Assembly (NCBI GenBank): GCA_021603905.1
Contig: BQIU01000015.1
Span: 1-64,000 of the forward strand
DNA length: 64,000 nt
Source: Nitrospirales bacterium
GTDB taxonomy: Bacteria > Nitrospirota > Nitrospiria > Nitrospirales > UBA8639
Direction: 5' to 3'
A program made the translations under genes and the position numbers. Shown here one piece after another: positions 8,499-17,152 of this stretch. The stretch's first letter is position 1. Each line of letters opens with the position of its first letter. Below the pieces are notes generated by a model. It was given only the letters and a program-made list of their open reading frames with translations, did no database searches and was not told where the DNA came from.

Positions 8499-9242
8499 AT
8501 GAATGCTTCAGGAAGTTTTTGGCGTGAACGCACGCATCACTTAGACAAGATGACCTTACGCGAACTCGTGATCGCGTACTTTCAATATCCAGCTGTCATC
8601 GCCTATATCATCTTACTTTTCCCAAGTTCCTACATGGCAATTGTTCCATGGCAAGAAAATATTGCAACTCATTGGTCACTCTTGCTTCTTGCAGCCATGA
8701 CAGCTGTCCTCGTCTATCCGGCTGTCTGGTACCTCCTCCACCGATTTGTGTTGCATGGTCAGTATCTTTACCGATCACCACTGACAGCCGCCTTATGGAA
8801 ACGAATTCACTTTGACCATCATCAAGATCCCAATAATCTTCGAGTCCTCTTCGGGGCCCTCTACACCACCCTTCCGACCGTCGCCATCGTCACCATGACT
8901 GTTGGCAACCTTATCGGAGGTTATCAAGGTGCGGCAGCCGCATTTGCAGCTGGACTCGCGACGACGTTGGTCTATGAATTTTGTCATTGCATTCAGCACT
9001 TACGCTACGTGCCGAAATCTCAATTTCTTCGAAGGATTAAACGACTGCATTTGCTCCATCATTTTCACAACGAAAACGGCAATTACGGTATCACCAACTA
9101 TTTCTGGGATAAACTGTCCGGTACGTTTTATGGACAATCAAATGATGTCCCTTCAAGTTCTACGGTCTTTAACCTTGGGTATAGCGAACAGGAAAGTGAT
9201 CGCTATCCCTGGGTCGCCAAACTTTCCGAGTCCAATCAGTAG
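8499..9242 (+). CDS. Fatty acid hydroxylase / sterol desaturase superfamily membrane protein
   Basis: A 247-residue integral membrane protein with four hydrophobic segments and the di-iron histidine clusters of the superfamily: HRFVLH near 88, HFDHH near 107, HCIQH near 167 and HLLHHFH near 184, followed by NGNYG. It likely adds a hydroxyl group to a lipid chain using O2 in the inner membrane. Flanked by the spt operon and a ceramide-synthase-like gene, the sphingoid base or the N-acyl chain is the most economical substrate. A carotenoid or other lipid substrate cannot be excluded. Confidence 0.82.
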   Translation: MNASGSFWRERTHHLDKMTLRELVIAYFQYPAVIAYIILLFPSSYMAIVPWQENIATHWSLLLLAAMTAVLVYPAVWYLLHRFVLHGQYLYRSPLTAALWKRIHFDHHQDPNNLRVLFGALYTTLPTVAIVTMTVGNLIGGYQGAAAAFAAGLATTLVYEFCHCIQHLRYVPKSQFLRRIKRLHLLHHFHNENGNYGITNYFWDKLSGTFYGQSNDVPSSSTVFNLGYSEQESDRYPWVAKLSESNQ

Positions 9243-9476
9243 TGCGTTCGTACAGTGACGCGCATCATCCTCAATAGACGCATTTCCATTCGACTTCCCT
9301 ACACTCATTTGCTATATGAGCCATGAGGCCGAGACTTTCGCCTTAGACTATTCACACAAACAGTAGGAAATTCGATTGACTGACATTGCCGCTAAGACGT
9401 CGTCTCTAGCGGCCATGAGGACGGTTTCGCTCAAAACCAATACAGTGCCAGGAACGACTGACCTGCACCCCATATC

Positions 9477-10685
9477 ATGTCCGACTATGTCCAAATGAAT
9501 TCGCACACTCACAAGACTTTTCAACAGTTGATCACGACCAATGAAGGCAACGCACTTCGTATTGTTCCCGTAGAAGATTCTCGAACCGTAGAACAGTTTA
9601 TTCGTGTCCCGTGGGCAATTTACACCCATGATGAAAACTGGGTCCCCCCGCTCTTACTGGAACGGAAGCAACACCTTTCAAAACGTAATCCCTATCTTTC
9701 GCATGCCACCGTTCAATTATGGATAGCGTACCGCAACGATCAACCCGTTGGGCGCATCAGCGCACAAATCGATAGATTCCACCAAGAACGCTATCGAGAC
9801 CACACAGGGTTTTGGGGTATGCTGGAAGCACATGACGATCAAGAAGTTTTCCATGCACTGCTGAATACGGCTGAACAGTGGCTACAAGAAAAGGGCATGC
9901 GTCGAACCCTCGGCCCTTTCAACCTTTCCATTAACCAGGAATGCGGACTCCTTATTGACGGAATGAATTCACCACCAATGGTCATGATGGGACATGCCCT
10001 CCCCTATTACCCCCAGCACATTGAATCGTACGACTATCGAAAAGCCAAAGATCTCTTCGCCTATCGCGTTGATCTTGACTTCATCATTCCACCCATTATT
10101 CAAAAAGCGATTCGCAAAGCCGAATCGTCTATCACTTTTCGTCAACTGCGACGGAATGATTTCAAAAATGAACTTGAAACAATTCACCGCATATTCGAAG
10201 AAGCCTGGTCCGATAATTGGGGGTTTATTCCATTTTCCGACGAAGAATTTGCCGCGGTTGGCCAGGAATTACGACTATTAGTCGATGATAGTTTTATTCA
10301 AATCGCCGAAGTCGACGGAACACCGGAGGCCATGCTTGTCGCCTTCCCCAATGTGAATGAACTCATCCGAGATCTCAATGGACGCTTATTCCCAATAGGC
10401 TGGATGAAATTTCTCTGGCGTCTTAAGGTTTCACACCCTCAAACAGCGCGAGTCGTATTAATGGGTGTCAGAAAAAAATATCAAGGCACGCCACTAGGGG
10501 CAGTTCTCGCATTTGGCATGATCGACTCTGTTCGGCAGGCAGGACGAAAATGGGGAATCAAACACGTCGAATTGTCATGGATCCTGGAAGATAATATCGG
10601 CATGAAAAGTATGTTACAAGCGATCGGATGCGAGCAGTACAAGACGTATCGCGTTTATGAAAAACACTTGACAAAGAGGCAATAA
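9477..10685 (+). CDS. GNAT-fold acyltransferase, candidate bacterial ceramide synthase (bCerS-like)
   Basis: A 402-residue soluble protein with two GNAT-like halves. The C-terminal half carries an acyl-CoA-binding-like stretch VLMGVRKKYQGTPLGAVL near 325. The N-terminal part has VPWAIYTHDENWVPPLL and GPFNLSINQECGLLIDG, which resemble the GNAT-family proteins of bacterial sphingolipid loci. The Caulobacter ceramide synthase belongs to this group and acylates 3-ketosphinganine. I make the call on domain type, length and co-location with spt, acp and cerR; a search would be needed to secure it. The stop is followed immediately by the nucleotidyltransferase frame, so the two are probably co-translated. 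Confidence 0.72.
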   Translation: MSDYVQMNSHTHKTFQQLITTNEGNALRIVPVEDSRTVEQFIRVPWAIYTHDENWVPPLLLERKQHLSKRNPYLSHATVQLWIAYRNDQPVGRISAQIDRFHQERYRDHTGFWGMLEAHDDQEVFHALLNTAEQWLQEKGMRRTLGPFNLSINQECGLLIDGMNSPPMVMMGHALPYYPQHIESYDYRKAKDLFAYRVDLDFIIPPIIQKAIRKAESSITFRQLRRNDFKNELETIHRIFEEAWSDNWGFIPFSDEEFAAVGQELRLLVDDSFIQIAEVDGTPEAMLVAFPNVNELIRDLNGRLFPIGWMKFLWRLKVSHPQTARVVLMGVRKKYQGTPLGAVLAFGMIDSVRQAGRKWGIKHVELSWILEDNIGMKSMLQAIGCEQYKTYRVYEKHLTKRQ

Positions 10686-10726
10686 TCATCAAAGCCACAC
10701 CACATCGTTCGACTTTTACGGCCATT

Positions 10727-11503
10727 GTGTTAGCTGGAAGCCGCGCCGCTCACGACCCCGTAGCTGAAGCTGCAGGAGTACCCTGCAAGGCGTTGACTCC
10801 GATCGGAAATACACCAATGGTATTTCGTGTACTTGAGACACTCAAGACAGCACAAACGATCTCACGTCGAATTCTTTGCGGCCCGGGTTCGTCCATCATT
10901 GACCAAGAGCCCCGGCTCCGTAGCTGTATTGACTCACAAGAAATCGAATGGATTGCACCGCAGTCGACTCCCAGTACCAGCGCCGCGTTTGCCATGCAAT
11001 CCATTCCGCATGAGACACCAATCCTCATTACGACAGCCGATCATGCATTACTCACCCCTGAAATGGTCGACTATTTTTGCTCCAAGGCTCAGGCCAGCCA
11101 GAGTGATGTCATTGCCGGCCTTGTCCCCTCTGATATCGTCCAAGAGGCCTTCCCGCAATCCAAACGAACCGTGATGAAATTCAAAGATCAAGGCTATTGC
11201 GGCTGCAATCTGTTCGCCTTTCTCACCCCACAAGGTCGAACGATGGCTACATTCTGGCAGCAGATCGAACAAGAACGGAAAAAACCGCTTCGTCTTATCG
11301 GCACGCTCGGCTGGATGGCTGTCTTGCGATTTTTGACAGGGAACCTATCGTTGGCTCAAGGACTGGCAGGTATCTCAAAAAAACTGAATCTGAAGATTAA
11401 TACGGTTTCGCTGCCATTCCCGCAAGCGGCTGTCGATGTGGATACAGTGGCTGACTGGGAACTTGTTCAGAAAATTGTGCAGGAACGGTCCGTCGGAACC
11501 TAG
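10727..11503 (+). CDS. MobA-like NTP transferase family protein (start uncertain, frame open from 10661)
   Basis: A nucleotidyltransferase with a first strand FTAIVLAGSR, a metal-binding TTADHALLTPEMV and a second acidic site AVDVDTVADWELV. The first canonical start codon is GTG at 10727, but that removes the beginning of the strand that normally opens the fold. In-frame codons upstream (ATA 10682, ATC 10685, ATC 10688) follow an AGAGG at 10675-10679 and could initiate, or translation may be coupled to the upstream gene, whose stop is at 10683-10685. It likely transfers a nucleotide to a phospho-alcohol or sugar phosphate for lipid headgroup use. The 3' end overlaps the convergent 11500-12246 gene by 4 bp. 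Confidence 0.75.
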   Translation: MLAGSRAAHDPVAEAAGVPCKALTPIGNTPMVFRVLETLKTAQTISRRILCGPGSSIIDQEPRLRSCIDSQEIEWIAPQSTPSTSAAFAMQSIPHETPILITTADHALLTPEMVDYFCSKAQASQSDVIAGLVPSDIVQEAFPQSKRTVMKFKDQGYCGCNLFAFLTPQGRTMATFWQQIEQERKKPLRLIGTLGWMAVLRFLTGNLSLAQGLAGISKKLNLKINTVSLPFPQAAVDVDTVADWELVQKIVQERSVGT

Positions 11504-12246
11504 GGTTTTCCCGCATCATGTAAGCTTTCGACCAGTTTATGCGCATGATCAAGATCGGCTGAACTATCAATTTCTCCCCATTTCAGCCCGCGAATAGCAC
11601 TGGTCCATACAGAGCCTGCTTGAGCCAACTCATCGATAATCGATAAATACCATTTTTTCAAAGACTCTGGTCGACGCAACGCCTGTTCAACGGCCTGACG
11701 AAAAACTGTTGGGCCTTCGTCACGGAACACCATCATGCCGATTGATTCCCCATGCGTCTCGCCAATGGGTATGGTTTTCCCCACCCTTGCCAGTTTCGTC
11801 CCATCAAGAATGACCTTCATATCATCGGCATCGTACGTTCCCTTGGAATCCGTCACGAGGGTCACCGGATGACGAGGTGAGGCCAGCAATTGCCGAGGCA
11901 CGGCAGACTCGAACAACGTATCACCGTTTAACAAAATAAATTCATCGGTCATTTCTCCTCGAGCAACCCAGCAACTTCCTAAATTGTCAGCCACAGCATA
12001 AAAAGGATTGAAAATAGTACGAACCCAATTCTCATACCCTTGCTGCTGAAGAAGCTGCTCCACTTTGTCCGCACCATACCCCACTACAACAGACACTTGC
12101 TCAATGCCGCATTGACGCAGTTCCTGTAATTGCCATTCAAGAAGAGACTTTCCACCAATTTGGAGTAGACATTTTGGATTTTCAGCTGTGAGAGGCAATA
12201 ACCGTCGACCTTGACCAGCACTCAGAATAATCGTTTTCATGATCAC
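11500..12246 (-). CDS. Sugar-phosphate / phospho-alcohol nucleotidyltransferase (LicC / IPCT-like)
   Basis: A 248-residue NTP_transferase protein. It has the N-terminal signature ILSAGQGRRLLPLT...PKCLLQIGGKSLLEWQL, the catalytic aspartate in LLNGDTLFES (about 103), and WGEIDSSADLDHA near the C-terminus, where the second metal-binding aspartate usually lies. The layout resembles phosphocholine or inositol-1-phosphate cytidylyltransferases. It could supply a CDP-alcohol to the two CDP-alcohol phosphotransferases encoded about 4-8 kb away. It is convergent with and overlaps the MobA-like gene by 4 bp. Confidence 0.78.
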   Translation of the reverse strand: MIMKTIILSAGQGRRLLPLTAENPKCLLQIGGKSLLEWQLQELRQCGIEQVSVVVGYGADKVEQLLQQQGYENWVRTIFNPFYAVADNLGSCWVARGEMTDEFILLNGDTLFESAVPRQLLASPRHPVTLVTDSKGTYDADDMKVILDGTKLARVGKTIPIGETHGESIGMMVFRDEGPTVFRQAVEQALRRPESLKKWYLSIIDELAQAGSVWTSAIRGLKWGEIDSSADLDHAHKLVESLHDAGKP

Positions 12247-12534
12247 CTACATTAGAATGATTGTCCCAGCCCCTCTTCTACCATATTGCGTCTCATTTTT
12301 GAAATTCACCAAGAACTTCATCTTTTTTCTTGTCAATCCGGCCTGAGATTCAATACTCTTCCGTATCACATCGAAAAAATCCATCTCCACCAAGACAAAA
12401 CAGGCTTTAGGCATAAAGCGATAGTGAGAAGAACGTTTCCTGGGGATTTTTCAAACAGGATTTCATCTCATTCGGATTTATACTCGTCGACAATGCCTCG
12501 ATTCATGATACGGTAATCTAAACGTTGAGCCAGC

Positions 12535-13617
12535 ATGATGTTATTAGAACGATATCTCGCCAGAGAAATTCTCAAGCCCTTCCTCGGCATTTGTGCAATC
12601 CTCATTACCATGTTTGTGAGCTTTAATTGGGTTCGCTTCTTAGGACGCGCTGTCGAAGCTCAACTGCCGTCCAGCATGATCTTCACCCTCATCATTTTCA
12701 AGGTAATTATTGCATTGGAAGTGCTACTCCCTGTTGCCCTCCTGTTATCCATCGTCCTTGGACTCGGACGTCTTCATATGGAATTAGAAATGACTGCTCT
12801 TTCTGCCTGTGGGGTGAGTCCCTTGAAACCTTTCAAGGTGGTGTTCTTGTTTGCCCTCGCACTCTCACTACTGGTCAGCTGTTTATCGCTGTTTATTCGC
12901 CCATGGGCCTATCAACAAAGTTACGACCTCCAAGCCAAAGCCGACACTGGATTTCGCGTGTCAGATCTTGAAGCCGGCCGATTTTATGAACGAAAAAAAA
13001 ATGATGGCTCATTCGTTCTATTCATGAAAGACATTGACGTGAAAGACGGAAGAATGAAACAGGTGTTTGTGCAGACTGAAAAAGGGGACAATATTCGCAT
13101 CCTGTCTGCGAAAGAAGGTTATGAACGCCGCGATCCTATCACCAATCAAATGTTACCCGTTCTCGTCGATGGATACGAATATAAATTGTCACGCCATGAA
13201 GGTATTAATCGCATTACGGCCTTTAAAGAACTCACCATTTTTCCAAGTGATAACCAATCGGTCTACTATACGCGAAAGGCATCACCAAACACTCAATTGG
13301 CCAAATCATCCAACCCCAAAGAGTTTGCTGAATTTCAATGGCGGCTCTCAACTGGTCTCTCGACTTTGCTCTTAGCTTTGCTCGGCATTCCGTTAAGTCG
13401 TGCCACTCCGCGCCAAGGGAAATATGCCAAACTTTTTGTTGCAGTCATCGCCTTTGCGATCTATTACAACCTTGGTGCCATTGCCATGACTTGGGTAGAG
13501 CAGGGCATCGTGGATCCAATCTTCCCTGGTATTTGGTGGGTCAATGGAATCCTGCTCATAGTGCTCCTCATCTATTACTGGCCACCCACGTTGATTCGCC
13601 AAGGACGAACGTCATAA
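12535..13617 (+). CDS. lptF: LPS export permease LptF (YjgP/YjgQ family)
   Basis: A 360-residue inner-membrane protein. It has three N-terminal membrane helices within residues 1-125, a periplasmic beta-jellyroll of about 170 residues and three C-terminal helices. LERYLAREILKPFL at the N-terminus and LEMTALSACGVSPLK after helix 2 are standard for LptF/LptG. With LptG and the ATPase LptB it extracts LPS from the inner membrane for the Lpt bridge. lptG follows after 63 bp. The adjoining sphingolipid genes suggest an envelope-lipid locus. Confidence 0.88.
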   Translation: MMLLERYLAREILKPFLGICAILITMFVSFNWVRFLGRAVEAQLPSSMIFTLIIFKVIIALEVLLPVALLLSIVLGLGRLHMELEMTALSACGVSPLKPFKVVFLFALALSLLVSCLSLFIRPWAYQQSYDLQAKADTGFRVSDLEAGRFYERKKNDGSFVLFMKDIDVKDGRMKQVFVQTEKGDNIRILSAKEGYERRDPITNQMLPVLVDGYEYKLSRHEGINRITAFKELTIFPSDNQSVYYTRKASPNTQLAKSSNPKEFAEFQWRLSTGLSTLLLALLGIPLSRATPRQGKYAKLFVAVIAFAIYYNLGAIAMTWVEQGIVDPIFPGIWWVNGILLIVLLIYYWPPTLIRQGRTS

Positions 13618-13680
13618 GGTCACCATTCCACGGATATCTCCCGGACCAATAAGATTCCCATTGCTCCCGGGACCACTGAC

Positions 13681-14748
13681 ATGAAAATTCTTGATCGATA
13701 TATCGCGAATTCCGTCATGACTAGCTATGGGCTCGTCCTGGCATTATTTGTCACGATCTTTAGCTTTTTTATCTTCGTCGAAGAACTCGACCAAGTCGGG
13801 ACCGGACGCTATACACTTTTTCATGCCATCACTCATGTCCTCTTGACGATTCCCGGTCGCATTATCGATCTGGCTCCCATCACGGCCCTACTCGGCAGCA
13901 TCATCGGCCTCGGAACATTGGCGAATCACCGAGAGCTGATCGCGATGCAAACCGTCGGAATTTCCACTCCACGCATTGCTTGGTCCGTGCTGCGAGTCGG
14001 CATACTGTTTATGCTCATGGTTGTCGTGTTCGAGGAATACATTCATCCACCACTCGCTCATTATGCCCATAACCAAAGGACATTGGCCTTAGCTGAATCC
14101 CAAACATTATTGAGTGAAGATGGATTCTGGTTCCACGAAGCATCGAGATTCATAAAAGTCGGAGGACTTCGATACGGAAAAATTCCCGAAGACATTGATG
14201 TCTATCAATTCGACGAACACGGTGAGCTGCAAGTCTTTACTCACGCTCGCACAGCCGAGATCGTGAATCCCAAGCAATGGATTCTCAGGGACGTCGAGCA
14301 GAAAGCCATTGACCACAGAGGCGTGACGTCTCAACACCTTGAAGAACTGACCTGGGATTCGTTTCTGAGTGCGCAGCAAGTCGGGATATTTTCGACTCCT
14401 CCGGAAATGTTTTCTCTCACACAGCTCTATGCCTATTTAGAATACCTGCATGAGACAGGTGCGAACTCAAACCGCCTTGAGCTTGTTTTTTGGCAAAAAA
14501 TTGCCATGCCCTTCATAGCAGGCGCCATGGTTCTTCTCGCCATACCATTTGTCTTTGGCCCACTTCGGTCGGCCACGGCAGGGAAACGCATTCTGATAGG
14601 AGCAGGAATTGCTATTGCCTTTTATTTCCTCAATCAAATTCTTGGACATGCGGGATTGCTGTTTGGCCTCAACCCTCTCCTCATCACCTTTGGGCCGATC
14701 GGCATCCTCATCGGCATAGCCATCTGGCTATGGAAACAGCACATCTAG
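13681..14748 (+). CDS. lptG: LPS export permease LptG (YjgP/YjgQ family)
   Basis: A 355-residue partner of LptF with the same topology. KILDRYIANSVMTSY opens the first helix, HRELIAMQTVGIS is the conserved coupling segment after helix 2, a periplasmic domain spans about 130-260, and three helices close the protein. I assign G to the second gene by order and by the LDRYI start; the F/G choice is less certain than the family. It ends 20 bp from the convergent metallophosphoesterase. Confidence 0.87.
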   Translation: MKILDRYIANSVMTSYGLVLALFVTIFSFFIFVEELDQVGTGRYTLFHAITHVLLTIPGRIIDLAPITALLGSIIGLGTLANHRELIAMQTVGISTPRIAWSVLRVGILFMLMVVVFEEYIHPPLAHYAHNQRTLALAESQTLLSEDGFWFHEASRFIKVGGLRYGKIPEDIDVYQFDEHGELQVFTHARTAEIVNPKQWILRDVEQKAIDHRGVTSQHLEELTWDSFLSAQQVGIFSTPPEMFSLTQLYAYLEYLHETGANSNRLELVFWQKIAMPFIAGAMVLLAIPFVFGPLRSATAGKRILIGAGIAIAFYFLNQILGHAGLLFGLNPLLITFGPIGILIGIAIWLWKQHI

Positions 14749-14768
14749 GCAATCAATTTAATAAAACG

Positions 14769-15692
14769 CTACGATACGGCGAGGTGTTGCTCGTGATCAA
14801 GATGAAAACGTTGCGTCTCAGCAGAATACGCATAGACCTGGACTTGAATATCCCACGCTCCTGACCGTTCTTTGACTGAATACAGATGATAGTGCGCTCG
14901 GCGATCCGGTGTCGCCCCGACTGCCGAGGCCGAAGGCACTCCCAAAACGGGAATTGGCTGTGTGGGCGTCGAAATCGACGTCATGATTGAACGGTGCGCA
15001 TGACCATGAAGCACTAATTCAGCTCCGCATTGAGCAAGAATCGCTTCAAGAGTAGAAGCATTCGTCAAAGATTTTCGCCACTTGACAATCCCAGACAACG
15101 GAGGATGATGAATCAACACGACTCGACAGAGGTTTTGGCGGCCTAATTGACGCAACACCTCTTCCAGTTTCGACAACTGTGCCGCGTCGAGAGTGCCAGT
15201 TGCTAAAAACGGCAACGTCGGCTGCGCACTCGACAACCCGATGAAGGCCACACGTCCTCGAATACGGACCGTGGGAAACACGCCCTCAGCACTGGAGAGT
15301 GACTCTGCTTCGTTCGCCTGATCAGAAAGCAGATAGGGGGCCCAATGGGCAAATGTTTTCTCCCATGCTGTGGCTACATAGGTTTCATGATTCCCAGGAA
15401 TCACGGTGACGTGTGTCGCCGGCCCAAGGTCATGAAGCCAATCTTTGGCTTCTTCAAATTCAGCCGGTAGTCCCAAATGCGTGAGATCTCCTGTAATGAC
15501 AATGTGATTGGGATTTTTGATACGCACATCATCAACGAGCCTTGCTAAAATCTCTCCTTGATGTTCCGTTCGTCGGTGCGAACGCCAAGAGAGATATCCC
15601 AACACTCGTTTACTGAACAAATCCCCTATTTCAACATCTTCGAGCGTCGTCAAATGAGGATCTGATAAATGGGCAAAAGTAAAGTCACTCAT
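14769..15692 (-). CDS. Calcineurin-like metallophosphoesterase
   Basis: A 307-residue enzyme with the full metallophosphoesterase motif set: HLSDPHL (D-x-H, residue ~9), ITGDLTHLG (~65), IPGNHETY (~97), LIHHPPLSG (~190) and LHGHAHRS (~232). No signal peptide is visible, so it should be cytoplasmic. Relatives include cyclic-nucleotide phosphodiesterases and lipid-pathway phosphatases such as LpxH-type enzymes. Its location beside lptFG and the lipid-kinase module suggests a lipid or headgroup phosphate substrate, but nothing in the sequence fixes it. Confidence 0.83.
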   Translation of the reverse strand: MSDFTFAHLSDPHLTTLEDVEIGDLFSKRVLGYLSWRSHRRTEHQGEILARLVDDVRIKNPNHIVITGDLTHLGLPAEFEEAKDWLHDLGPATHVTVIPGNHETYVATAWEKTFAHWAPYLLSDQANEAESLSSAEGVFPTVRIRGRVAFIGLSSAQPTLPFLATGTLDAAQLSKLEEVLRQLGRQNLCRVVLIHHPPLSGIVKWRKSLTNASTLEAILAQCGAELVLHGHAHRSIMTSISTPTQPIPVLGVPSASAVGATPDRRAHYHLYSVKERSGAWDIQVQVYAYSAETQRFHLDHEQHLAVS

Positions 15693-15874
15693 CGTATATT
15701 TTGACCTTTATGCATATTCGTTCAAACTCGTGGACAATTGATTCTTTACCCCAGGTATCGCATTAGTATACGATCTCGCGTTCGATATTCCTATAACCAC
15801 CCTCAACCCCAGATCGTCTCTTGGGTACAAAATAAAGAGAAACAAGGGATTTTAGTAAATTCTCTAGATTTTCC

Positions 15875-17104
15875 ATGCCAGGGTACCTCTACATAGTCAA
15901 CGAGTCTCCGGTCTCTCTTTGGGGATTAACTTCTCATGAGCGATTGAAGCGAATGGTTCAACGCGCGGGCAATCTCTCGTTTCTCGAAAATCTCCAGACA
16001 CTCCCGGCTAATTCTTCCGTCCTCATTCTACGTGGGGACTTCCTCTATGATGATCGGATTATTAAACGTCTCGCCAAAGAGGAGCAGACCATCCTGCAAG
16101 TCTCCATCAAACAGACGCTTATTCCGGTAGCCGCTGTCGTCCCGACTCAGTTTGCTCGACAAGCGGAAATGCTCCTGATGGAACAGACATCAGCAAGAGA
16201 GATCCCTGATGTCCAAACGGTTGAACTGCAAGACTGGGCTTCAGGCTTTCAGGAGCAGCTACGCAAGTTTGATCCTCCCTATGTTCTTCCAATTACTAGC
16301 GACAGACAACAAGACTTTGAAGAACATTTGTATTCCGGTTCCTATAAAGGGGTCACCGACCTGATCACCAAATGGGCCTGGCCGATTCCGGCTAAATGGG
16401 CAGCACGGTTGTGCGTGAAAGCTGGGATTGCCCCTAATGCCGTCACGACACTCAGCTTGCTTCTCACCATTATTGCGGGAATATGTTTTATCAAGGGACA
16501 ATTTGGAATTGGCCTCCTAGCCGGATGGCTTATGACCTTTCTCGATACGGTTGACGGAAAACTAGCACGAGTGACGGTCACCTCCAGTAAATTGGGACAT
16601 GTCTTAGATCACGGCCTCGATATTATTCATCCTCCGCTTTGGTATATCGCCTGGGGCCTGGGTTTGGCCGCCTTTACTCCTCCTACAGCCTGGCTGACAC
16701 TTCATACAATTTTTGGCATCATTCTCCTCGGCTACATTGTCGGCCGATTATGCGAAGGATTATTCCAACTCTGTCTAGGCCAATTTGGCTTATTTTGCTG
16801 GCGTCCCCTTGATTCCTTCAATCGTTTAATTACAGCTCGTCGAAATCCCAACCTTATCTTACTCACAGGCTCACTGTGTATAGGTCGCCCTGACTTGGGG
16901 TTACTCGCCGTCACCGCATGGACCGTCCTCTCAACCGTCATCTTACTCCTTCGACTGGGATTCGCCTTCAGTGTCCGTATGATATCTGGCAGTCCATTGC
17001 GCCCATGGCTAGCAGAAATTGGGACCATCGTGGACAGGAAATCATTAGCGGCGAAAACATTCACTCGACCTCCACTCACCACAACCATTCAATCAACAGA
17101 TTGA
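15875..17104 (+). CDS. CDP-alcohol phosphotransferase with degenerate N-terminal nucleotidyltransferase-like domain, paralogue 1
   Basis: A 409-residue membrane protein. The C-terminal half carries the complete CDP-OH-P signature, starting D224-T-V-D-G-K-L-A-R and continuing G241-HVL-D245-HGL-D249, followed by several membrane helices. Residues 1-135 look like a decayed NTP_transferase fold (VLILRGDFLYDDRIIKRL at ~49). The linker EEHLYSGSYKGVTDLITKW then leads into the transferase, the arrangement of bifunctional inositol-phosphate cytidylyltransferase/DIPP synthase proteins. It should move a phospho-alcohol from or onto a CDP carrier in the inner membrane. A close paralogue lies at 19367-20593, and a lipid-kinase-like gene and a nucleotidyltransferase gene separate them. 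Confidence 0.85.
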   Translation: MPGYLYIVNESPVSLWGLTSHERLKRMVQRAGNLSFLENLQTLPANSSVLILRGDFLYDDRIIKRLAKEEQTILQVSIKQTLIPVAAVVPTQFARQAEMLLMEQTSAREIPDVQTVELQDWASGFQEQLRKFDPPYVLPITSDRQQDFEEHLYSGSYKGVTDLITKWAWPIPAKWAARLCVKAGIAPNAVTTLSLLLTIIAGICFIKGQFGIGLLAGWLMTFLDTVDGKLARVTVTSSKLGHVLDHGLDIIHPPLWYIAWGLGLAAFTPPTAWLTLHTIFGIILLGYIVGRLCEGLFQLCLGQFGLFCWRPLDSFNRLITARRNPNLILLTGSLCIGRPDLGLLAVTAWTVLSTVILLLRLGFAFSVRMISGSPLRPWLAEIGTIVDRKSLAAKTFTRPPLTTTIQSTD

Positions 17105-17152
17105 CTCTGGTACTATCACACAAGAAGCCTAAGCCGAACGTTTTCCTTAAAA

